The notes below the pieces were generated by a model. The model did no database searches. It had not been told where the DNA came from and saw nothing but the letters and a program-made list of their open reading frames with translations. A DNA stretch of 5,054 bases from an uncultured Spartobacteria bacterium (lineage in GTDB: Bacteria > Verrucomicrobiota > Verrucomicrobiia > Chthoniobacterales > JAATET01), in NCBI GenBank assembly GCA_937901895.1, contig CALGTD010000008.1, positions 1-5,054 on the forward strand, written 5' to 3'. Shown here piece by piece: positions 1 to 4,096 of the stretch (position 1 is its first letter; each line of letters opens with the position of its first letter). The position numbers and the translations under genes are program-made.

Positions 1-51
1 TTACGCATGGCCCGCGCCAAGCACACGTGTGGCTGATCTTTGACGTTAGCC
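1..51 (+). repeat. attC-like site 1 (right half only)
   Basis: The left arm is outside the window. What remains is the inner arm with the 10-bp palindrome CACACGTGTG (22-31) and the closing box TTTGACGTTAGCC, with GTTAGCC at 45-51, six nt before the next ATG. A 27-nt segment (10-36) is identical to 1572-1598 in site 4, which shows that these intergenic sequences are one family. Recombination in a canonical attC would occur after the first G of the GTTNGGC-like box. Confidence 0.65.
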
Positions 52-57
52 GAAAGC

Positions 58-432
58 ATGAAGAATCTCGGCCGCATCCTCGGTAAGGAACTCGAATCGA
101 AGCTCACTGGTTTGTGCTACGGCGTCCGCGAATGTGGCACTCGTCTCCCCGAAGGTTTTTCGGATTCCAAGTTTGGCGCGCCGATCGCAGAAGATGACAG
201 CGGGAATATCGTGACGGTGCTCCCCGGCGGAAGCGTCAGCTTTTGGGATCACGAGACGGACCAGCTCACCGTCATCGCTTCTTCGTGGGATGAGTTCGCG
301 AGCGGTTGGGTTGCGCCGAAACCGGTGAACTTCGAACCCGGACAGGTTAAGTCGGGGTGGATAGATCCAGACTTCGCGAAGAGCATCGGCATCCCTGTTC
401 CGAAAGATGGCTGGATCCGAAAACACAGCTAA
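58..432 (+). CDS. SMI1/KNR4 (SUKH)-like small protein
   Basis: A 124-residue protein, probably cytosolic. The stretch from about residue 39 to 80 (FGAPIAEDDSGNI, then VSFWDHETDQLTVIASSWDEF) resembles the second half of the SMI1/KNR4 (SUKH) fold, where an acidic loop, a strand ending in FWDHE and a 'SWDEF' helix are typical. The tail (DPDFAKSIGIPVPKDGWIRK) looks like a short closing helix. SUKH proteins are often immunity proteins against polymorphic toxins, but usual members are about 140-160 residues. The N-terminal part here is short and poorly matching, so this may be a minimal or truncated member. The ATG at 58 was chosen because it lies 6 nt after the attC-like box; an upstream TTG at 40 would start inside that box. 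No strong Shine-Dalgarno is seen. No toxin gene is adjacent, so partner and role are unknown. Confidence 0.72.
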   Translation: MKNLGRILGKELESKLTGLCYGVRECGTRLPEGFSDSKFGAPIAEDDSGNIVTVLPGGSVSFWDHETDQLTVIASSWDEFASGWVAPKPVNFEPGQVKSGWIDPDFAKSIGIPVPKDGWIRKHS

Positions 433-444
433 GCAAGCGCTACA

Positions 445-477
445 GCCAACGCCTGTGAGCGACCTTGGACGTAAGGT
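445..477 (+). repeat. attC-like site 2 (short form)
   Basis: A compact site of 33 bp. It starts with GCCAACGCC, preceded by GCTACA as at site 6, and ends with TTGGACGTAAGGT, a diverged version of the TTTGACGTTNGGC end of the other sites. The ends can pair imperfectly (CC with GG and ACG with CGT). The inner arm with the CACACGTGTG-type palindrome is absent, so this is much shorter than sites 3-5. It lies 13 nt after the stop of the SUKH-like gene and just ahead of the VOC gene. Confidence 0.5.
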
Positions 478-504
478 AAAACATGACATTTGACTCTCGT
501 TACA

Positions 505-1035
505 ATGGATCTCGATACGATTCCGGTCGGAGCGACGCTTAGGAGCGCGGCTCTCGAAGCAATACCGCCCAGCCAACGGCTGCATTTGATTTTGTTGGGT
601 GTGCACAGCGTCGAAGCGTCGACTCGCTTCTACGAGGCTCTGGGTTGGACTAAGTCCAAAACTGGACATGGCGGATTCGCAAAATTCGATCTTGGGGGCT
701 ACGCACTGTGTCTTCTTCCGATCGATGACCTCGCAAGAGACGCTTTGGCTGACACGACAAATCCGCCGTCGTTCGCCGGGGTGGCCTTTGTATATCTCGC
801 TAAGTCGGTCGAAGAAGTCCCGCGCATACTTGCCAAGGCGGAAAAGGCAGGCGGATCGATCGTGAAGCCGGCAACGCGGACCCCCTGGGGTATCGCGGGA
901 TACTTTAAAGATCCAGACGGGCATCTGTTTGAGGTAGATTACGAGGCGTGTTGGGTTTTTGACGCAGCGGGCCGGCTCGTTGTAGACGAATTGACCACTC
1001 GTAAAGCGACGCGAGAGGACCGAACCAGGTGCTAA
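505..1035 (+). CDS. VOC family (glyoxalase/bleomycin-resistance fold) protein
   Basis: About 176 residues from the ATG at 505. The single VOC domain runs from about residue 25 (RLHLILLGVHSVEASTRFYEALGW) to about 148. It contains two beta-alpha-beta-beta-beta halves and ends with GIAGYFKDPDGHLFEVDYE at 130-146. In the family this last segment supplies a metal-ligand glutamate (here E143), and H27 or a neighbour would be the N-terminal ligand. Members act as lyases, dioxygenases or drug-binding proteins; the substrate cannot be told here. About 24 residues precede the domain, and the start is uncertain: TTG at 490 is in frame, and an ATG at 483 sits where cassette starts usually do but is out of frame and stops at 540-542. 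The stop TAA (1033-1035) abuts the next attC-like site. Confidence 0.85.
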   Translation: MDLDTIPVGATLRSAALEAIPPSQRLHLILLGVHSVEASTRFYEALGWTKSKTGHGGFAKFDLGGYALCLLPIDDLARDALADTTNPPSFAGVAFVYLAKSVEEVPRILAKAEKAGGSIVKPATRTPWGIAGYFKDPDGHLFEVDYEACWVFDAAGRLVVDELTTRKATREDRTRC

Positions 1036-1036
1036 A

Positions 1037-1118
1037 GCCAACACGTATGTTTTTTCACACGCCGTGCTGACGCACGGCCCCCGCCAAGCATACGTTTAGT
1101 CGATCTTTAATGTTTGGA
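1037..1118 (+). repeat. attC-like site 3 (full length)
   Basis: An 82-bp site opening with GCCAACACG two nt after the VOC stop and closing with ATCTTTAATGTTTGGA, five nt before the next ATG. It has nested inverted repeats: outer CCAA with TTGG, middle ACGTATG (1043-1049) with CATACGT (1089-1095), and a terminal perfect 7-bp stem GCCGTGC (1061-1067) with GCACGGC (1072-1078) around a TGAC loop. This matches the folded architecture of an attC with a variable terminal structure. The 3' arm (CCGCCAAGCATACG) is close to the same arm in sites 1 and 4. Confidence 0.7.
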
Positions 1119-1123
1119 AATCT

Positions 1124-1534
1124 ATGACGCAGCACTTGGCGTATGTATCTGTTCTCGTGCGAGACTATGACGAAGCCATCGCTTACTATACGGGCGTTTT
1201 AGGCTTTCGATTGCTCGAAGACACTCCGCTCACATCTCAAAAGCGCTGGGGGTTGGTGGCGCCGCCAGGCTCCTCGGAATGCGCTCTGTTGCTAGCGCGT
1301 GCGCAAGGTGAAGAGCAAGAACGTTCCATCGGTCGACAGGCCGCTGGTCGCATATTTCTCTTTCTGCACACCGACGACTTCTGGAGAGACTATAACGCGT
1401 TTTTCGCCCGTGGCGTGCGGTTCTGCGAAGAGCCGCGTAATGAACCCTACGGCATTGTTGCGGTATTTGAGGACCTCTACGGCAATCGCTGGGATCTCTT
1501 GCAGCTTGCAAAAGCCCCGAATAAGGCGCGATAG
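1124..1534 (+). CDS. VOC family protein (glyoxalase-like, second type)
   Basis: A 136-residue single-domain VOC protein. The first half (residues 4-35) has the signature VRDYDEAIAYYTGVLGFRLLEDTP. The middle has VAPPGSSECALLLARA (45-60) and a helix with Q65 and IGRQ at 69-72. The second half contains GRIFLFLHTDDFWRDYNAFFARGVRF (75-100) and ends EEPYGIVAVFEDLYGNRWDLL-like (EPRNEPYG at 103-110, then DLYGNRWDLLQ at 117-127). Likely metal-site positions are H4 and H82; the usual C-terminal glutamate is replaced by D124. The size and full-length match suggest an intact gene. It is not a duplicate of the preceding VOC gene, as the two share only the fold. Proteins of this type are common in integron cassettes and are usually annotated as glyoxalase/bleomycin resistance proteins without a known substrate. 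The ATG at 1124 lies 5 nt after site 3, with a weak GGAAA upstream. Confidence 0.9.
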   Translation: MTQHLAYVSVLVRDYDEAIAYYTGVLGFRLLEDTPLTSQKRWGLVAPPGSSECALLLARAQGEEQERSIGRQAAGRIFLFLHTDDFWRDYNAFFARGVRFCEEPRNEPYGIVAVFEDLYGNRWDLLQLAKAPNKAR

Positions 1535-1614
1535 CCAACACGCATGTTTGTGACGTTCCCGCTTGCGCAGTGCCCGCGCCAAGCACACGTGTGGCTGAAC
1601 CTTTGAGGTTGGGC
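1534..1614 (+). repeat. attC-like site 4 (full length)
   Basis: An 81-bp site. The last base of the VOC stop codon (TAG, 1532-1534) is the first G of GCCAAC. It ends with CCTTTGAGGTTGGGC, the best match here to a canonical GTTRRRY box (1608-1614). AGCCAACACG (1533-1542) pairs with CGTGTGGCT (1588-1596) in a 9-bp stem with one unpaired A. An inner stem is formed by GCTTG (1561-1565) and CAAGC (1580-1584). Single extrahelical bases in an otherwise paired arm are a hallmark of attC sites. Positions 1572-1598 are identical to 10-36 in site 1. Confidence 0.72.
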
Positions 1615-1627
1615 AATTGCACACACG

Positions 1628-2044
1628 ATGAACGCAAATCCCAGTTCAGAATCCCCACCTGGCGCACAAGGCCAGTTTGAGATCGATGCCATTTACATTC
1701 GTGCGCGCACGACCATCTGCATCGCCCTCGCGGCGGGAGGAGTATTGTCCATTTGTTGCGGATGCCTCCTTCTCCTTCTGGGAAAGAGCGGAAGCGATGA
1801 GAGTCTGATCAAGATCGCGGGGGCCGAGTTATCCGGGAGGGGTATTGGAGCGGTGATGATGGTTTCATCGGTGGCCTGGGGACTCTTGGCATACCTCGCA
1901 GCGCCCAAATACGGGCGAATGCGCAACGTCGAACATCGCCGGGACGGTGGAACCGGCGCGACCGAGAGCTGGGAAATCTCCGCATCCACGGCGATTCCCT
2001 TTCCACCGCCCACAAAGCGAAAGCCGAGAAGCCCAAGGCGCTAG
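1628..2044 (+). CDS. Orphan two-helix membrane protein with basic proline-rich tail
   Basis: I do not recognise this 138-residue protein. A polar N-terminus (1-25) is followed by a hydrophobic helix at about 29-52 (TICIALAAGGVLSICCGCLLLLLG, with three cysteines), a polar loop with acidic residues (53-70), and a second helix at about 72-91 (GIGAVMMVSSVAWGLLAYLA). The C-terminal tail of about 45 residues is basic and ends PFPPPTKRKPRSPRR. This predicts an inner-membrane hairpin with a cytoplasmic basic tail. The ATG at 1628 is 13 nt after site 4, a longer gap than in the other cassettes. The stop TAG (2042-2044) overlaps the CTAGAGCC entry of the next site. Orphan membrane proteins are frequent in cassette arrays. 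No function can be assigned. Confidence 0.7.
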   Translation: MNANPSSESPPGAQGQFEIDAIYIRARTTICIALAAGGVLSICCGCLLLLLGKSGSDESLIKIAGAELSGRGIGAVMMVSSVAWGLLAYLAAPKYGRMRNVEHRRDGGTGATESWEISASTAIPFPPPTKRKPRSPRR

Positions 2045-2045
2045 A

Positions 2046-2122
2046 GCCAGCGGCCACGTCTGTCGCGTCTCCTGCTTAGGAGAATCCACGCCAGCCACGG
2101 CAGTTCATCTTTAACGTCAGGC
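2046..2122 (+). repeat. attC-like site 5 (full length, diverged core)
   Basis: A 77-bp site beginning GCCAGCGG just after the preceding stop and ending ATCTTTAACGTCAGGC, one nt before the next ATG. GCC pairs with GGC at the ends. The terminal structure is a perfect CTCCT (2069-2073) / AGGAG (2078-2082) stem around a GCTT loop, extended across a small bulge by GCGT/ACGC. The inner arm differs from that of sites 1, 3 and 4, but the 3' end (TTCATCTTTAACGTCAGGC) clearly belongs to the same family. Confidence 0.65.
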
Positions 2123-2123
2123 A

Positions 2124-2531
2124 ATGAGCGAGCTCTTCCGGTTTCCAAACGCAGTTAAGCGCTCCCCCGCGATCGACGAGTGGATGCGTTGGCAGAGGGG
2201 CGAGTTGGGAGAGATCGCGCGGCATTGGTTTGAGGTCATTCGACAGTGCGGAAGCGATGTTCGAGAATTACTGCATGATGGCCATCCGACGGCTTGTGTT
2301 TCCGACGCCGGGTTTGCGTATGTCGACACCTTTACGGCGCACGTGAATGTCGGATTCTTTCGTGGCGCTCTGATTGCCGATCCCCACGGCATGTTGGAAG
2401 GCAGGGGCAAGTTTATGCGCCATGTTAAGATTCGGCCCGGACAGGTCGTCGATGCAGCGGCTCTTTCGGGCCTGATCCGTGCGGCCTACGCTGAAATGAA
2501 GCGCTGCGTGCGGAGCGAGAAAACCACCTGA
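2124..2531 (+). CDS. DUF1801-like (YdhG/CyaY-like fold) protein
   Basis: A 135-residue soluble protein. The second half carries the pattern of DUF1801-type proteins: AYVDTFTAHVNVGFFRGALIADPHGMLEGRGKFMRHVKIRPG at about 65-106, with a strand 'HVNVGFFRGA', a DP-x-G-x-LEG-x-GK turn (86-96) and 'MRHVK'. The following helix (VDAAALSGLIRAAYAEM) closes the domain. The first half (IDEWMRWQRGELGEIARHWFEVIRQCGSDVRELLHDG) is helical, as expected. The biochemical role of this family is not established; related folds bind iron or small ligands. The ATG at 2124 follows the GTCAGGC box by a single nt, so this box may double as a weak ribosome-binding sequence. The gene appears intact and lies between two attC-like sites, so it is one complete cassette. 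Confidence 0.82.
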   Translation: MSELFRFPNAVKRSPAIDEWMRWQRGELGEIARHWFEVIRQCGSDVRELLHDGHPTACVSDAGFAYVDTFTAHVNVGFFRGALIADPHGMLEGRGKFMRHVKIRPGQVVDAAALSGLIRAAYAEMKRCVRSEKTT

Positions 2532-2543
2532 CCACGTGCTACA

Positions 2544-2567
2544 GCCAAGACGTCTTTGACGTTCGGC
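2544..2567 (+). repeat. attC-like site 6 (minimal, 24 bp)
   Basis: Only the two outer boxes remain: GCCAAGACGTC and GACGTTCGGC, separated by TTT. GCC (2544-2546) pairs with GGC (2565-2567), and ACGTC (2550-2554) pairs with GACGT (2558-2562), leaving AAG opposite TC and a three-base loop. The flanks (GTGCTACA before, AGAGC after) resemble the other sites. It is far below the usual attC length and may be a deletion derivative. Confidence 0.5.
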
Positions 2568-2653
2568 AGAGCATTCGGGTCATTGATGACTACGATGCCC
2601 AACGAAAACGGGTCGCGCACGTTGCCGCTGGCCCCACAATAAAGACCTCTTCC

Positions 2654-3177
2654 GTGACCTCGCTGCCGCTGCTCGCGCTTGCGCTTGCCGTTCTGACTGC
2701 CGCAACCGGGGCGGTTGTCCCCATCTGCTTCGCACGTCGAAAGCCAGGCTACAGTCACCTTCGTGACACCATCAGCGAGCTCGGGGAAATTGGGTCTCCC
2801 GTTGGTCGGAGTGTTTCCTATTTCGGATTATCTCAACGGGCATCCTGCTGTGGCTCTTTCTGCTGACGGCGGCCGCGGCCGTCCCAGAGAGCGAAAGAGC
2901 CGCTCTCTATCCTCTGTCACTTGTCGCGGCCGGTTATTTTTTCGGCGGGATATTCCGCTGCGACATGGCCGCCCCGTTCGTCGGATCGTGGCGGACCATT
3001 TTGCAGAATGTCTTTGCCGCGCTCGAGTATCTCGGGGCGGCAGGTGCGTTCACCAATTTGAAACACAGCGCTTCCTGGTTTCCGCTTTCCGGAATTTTGG
3101 CACCGGCAGGAACATTCGTGTTTGTTAGTATATTGGGGGATGAGTCTCCCTCATCGGTATCGAGGGTCCGGTGGTGA
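2654..3177 (+). pseudogene. DUF998-family membrane protein, frameshifted
   Basis: The first part, from GTG 2654, reads a membrane helix (LPLLALALAVLTAATGAVVPICF) followed by KPGYSHLRDTISELGEIGSP, the conserved loop of DUF998 integral membrane proteins. Near 2825-2840 the homology moves to the -1 frame and continues as GILLWLFLLTAAAAVPESE, then a helix with GYFFGGIFRCDMAAPFVGSWR and LEYLGAAGAFTNLK, to a TGA at 3175-3177. The uninterrupted first frame stops at 2866. One missing base (or two extra) would explain it; a sequencing error is possible. A short ATG ORF (2586-2642) lies nearer the attC-like site in a third frame and could be the original N-terminus. The family's last helices appear absent, and the 3' end runs into the next membrane ORF. 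DUF998 function is not known. Confidence 0.68.
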
Positions 3178-3538
3178 ATTCCATTTCGTGCTCGGCTTGG
3201 CGGTGACCCAGATCGTGGATGCAGTCTTCCAGGAGCTGAAGATCGTGGCCGTGTTTTTCGACGTTGTCGTATTGGGTTTCTTCGTCGCTGCGGGAGCCTT
3301 CGCGGCGAGAGGCCATCTCTGGGCATTTTGGGTGGGAGCCGTCGCATATCTGGCAGACGGCTTGGTCTTCGCGCTCTTTGCCGATTGGGTGCCGGCAGCG
3401 TTTCACGCCTACGCACTATACTGCATCGTTCAGGGGGTGATTGCGCTGCGGAATGCGAACGAACAGCGGAACCAAGGCGTGCCGCCAACGATCATAGGCG
3501 GCCCGACGCCTGCGCAGGAAGCGGCTCCGCAGCCATAG
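3140..3538 (+). CDS. Uncharacterised membrane protein, probably N-terminally truncated
   Basis: A 132-residue reading from ATG 3140, with an in-frame TTG at 3122. Three or four hydrophobic segments can be seen: about 16-31 (FVLGLAVTQIVDAVFQ), 35-56 (IVAVFFDVVVLGFFVAAGAFAA), 60-81 (LWAFWVGAVAYLADGLVFALFA) and 83-103 (WVPAAFHAYALYCIVQGVIAL), followed by a polar proline-rich tail. The pattern 'GLxVTQIVDA ... AARGHxWAFxVGxxxYxxDGLVFxLFxDW ... FHAxALYCI' matches, from memory, a family of small uncharacterised membrane proteins that normally have about one more helix before the VTQIVDA segment. Here that region is replaced by MSLPHRYRGSGGE, overlapping the end of the DUF998 gene in another frame. 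This suggests a deletion that joined two genes; whether it is still translated is unclear. Confidence 0.55.
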   Translation: MSLPHRYRGSGGEFHFVLGLAVTQIVDAVFQELKIVAVFFDVVVLGFFVAAGAFAARGHLWAFWVGAVAYLADGLVFALFADWVPAAFHAYALYCIVQGVIALRNANEQRNQGVPPTIIGGPTPAQEAAPQP

Positions 3539-3550
3539 TTGCGGCCCAAT

Positions 3551-3583
3551 GCCAGACGCGGGTGTGTGCCAACGTCAGCGGGC
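3551..3583 (+). repeat. attC-like site 7 (degenerate short form)
   Basis: GCCAGACG at the start and CGTCAGCGGGC at the end have the same architecture as site 6: GCC pairs with GGC and GACG (3555-3558) pairs with CGTC (3573-3576), around a longer GT-rich loop. It lies 12 nt after the stop of the membrane-protein gene and 3 nt before the DoxX ATG, exactly where a site is expected. The sequence is diverged and would not be called on its own. Confidence 0.38.
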
Positions 3584-3586
3584 GAA

Positions 3587-4027
3587 ATGAAAAACATCGC
3601 GATCATCCTGGTCCTTCTTCTTGGCTCGGCGGGAGCCGCCAAACTCCTTGGCGCGAACGCCAACACCGCCGGGCGCATCGGGCTGGCGGCCGTGTTCGGC
3701 TTCACCGCACTGGGCCACTTCGTGAGGCGCGATCAAATGGCCGCGATGATCCCGCCTTCGGTGCCTTCGCGCGCCGCCATCGTAGTCGTCAGCGGCTTGT
3801 TCGAGGCACTGCTCGCCGTCTTTCTGCTGGTTCCTTCGTATTCGGGGATGGCGGGGATCGTCGCCGGCGTTTTTCTGGTGCTTGTCACTCCTCTGAACAT
3901 CTACGCCGCACTCAAGCGAGTCGACTTCGGCGGGCATGCCGCCGGGCCGATCTATTTGCTCGTGCGACTTCCATTGCAAGCGGCGCTGGTGATGTGGACG
4001 TATTGGTTCGCGATTCGGGGTGGATAA
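3587..4027 (+). CDS. DoxX-family integral membrane protein
   Basis: A 146-residue membrane protein with a hydrophobic N-terminus (residues 4-22). Further helices lie at about 30-46, 62-82, 88-106 and 120-141. The second and third regions hold the DoxX-like signature FTALGHFVRRDQMAAMIPPSVPSR (39-62), followed by SGLFEALLAVFLLVP (69-83) and LVTPLNIYAAL (99-109). DoxX-like proteins are small four-helix membrane proteins; some take part in redox or oxidative-stress functions, but most have no known role. The ATG at 3587 was preferred over the in-frame TTG at 3539 because it begins directly with the first helix and follows a degenerate attC-like site. No such site follows its stop, so this is either the last cassette or a resident gene at the array edge. 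Confidence 0.85.
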   Translation: MKNIAIILVLLLGSAGAAKLLGANANTAGRIGLAAVFGFTALGHFVRRDQMAAMIPPSVPSRAAIVVVSGLFEALLAVFLLVPSYSGMAGIVAGVFLVLVTPLNIYAALKRVDFGGHAAGPIYLLVRLPLQAALVMWTYWFAIRGG

Positions 4028-4096
4028 TAAAATAACCCATGCTCAACCGCCGACGCCCGTCACCGGCCCGGCCCTCCTCTTCCCTCTTACCCCAGC
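4028..4096. other. Gap between the array and the chromosomal genes
   Basis: A short A/T patch (TAATAAAATAA) is followed by a C-rich, pyrimidine-rich stretch up to the GNAT start. No attC-like box, convincing terminator hairpin or promoter is seen. The absence of an attC-like end here is the reason for placing the array boundary at this point. Confidence 0.5.

Larger units (their letters stand above)
1..4027 (+). mobile_element. Integron-type gene-cassette array (distal part)
   Basis: Genes in this span are all on the + strand. They are separated by a recurring family of imperfect inverted-repeat sites: 1-51, 445-477, 1037-1118, 1534-1614, 2046-2122, 2544-2567 and 3551-3583. Distances between successive site ends are roughly 430, 640, 500, 510, 445 and 1010 nt, which are normal cassette sizes. 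Each unit is site, then start codon, then ORF, then stop at the next site, as in integron cassettes. The left edge is beyond the window. The right edge is set by the last gene preceded by a site (DoxX); no site follows it. No integrase gene, attI or Pc promoter is visible, so the integron identity comes from architecture and gene content. An unrelated intergenic repeat family is the main alternative. Confidence 0.72.

Noticed and set aside
30..50. TTGACG in the site ends as -35 promoter boxes
   Set aside because: TTTGAC recurs at the sites but no -10 box with correct spacing fits before the start codons. The sequence is better explained as part of the attC-like arm.
46..1044. Long minus-strand open frame (332 codons) opposite the SUKH-like and first VOC genes
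   Set aside because: It runs across two well-supported + strand genes and an attC-like site. The product is rich in Arg, Cys and Ser without a recognisable domain, and its length follows from the codon structure of the opposite strand.
2586..2642. 18-codon ATG ORF after site 6 as an independent gene
   Set aside because: It has no family features. It may be the displaced N-terminus of the damaged DUF998 gene, so it is mentioned there and not called.
2934..3488. Minus-strand open frame of 184 codons
   Set aside because: Arg/Pro/Ser-rich shadow of the DUF998 and membrane-protein region, with no family features.
1..3583. CRISPR array as an explanation of the regular repeats
   Set aside because: The repeats are 0.4-1 kb apart, imperfect, hairpin-forming and separated by coding genes, unlike 25-40-nt repeats with short spacers.
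3328..4035. + strand open frame of 235 codons
   Set aside because: It crosses the end of one membrane gene, a site and the DoxX gene in another frame. The translation is arginine- and alanine-rich with no domain, while the competing frames have clear membrane helices and the DoxX signature.
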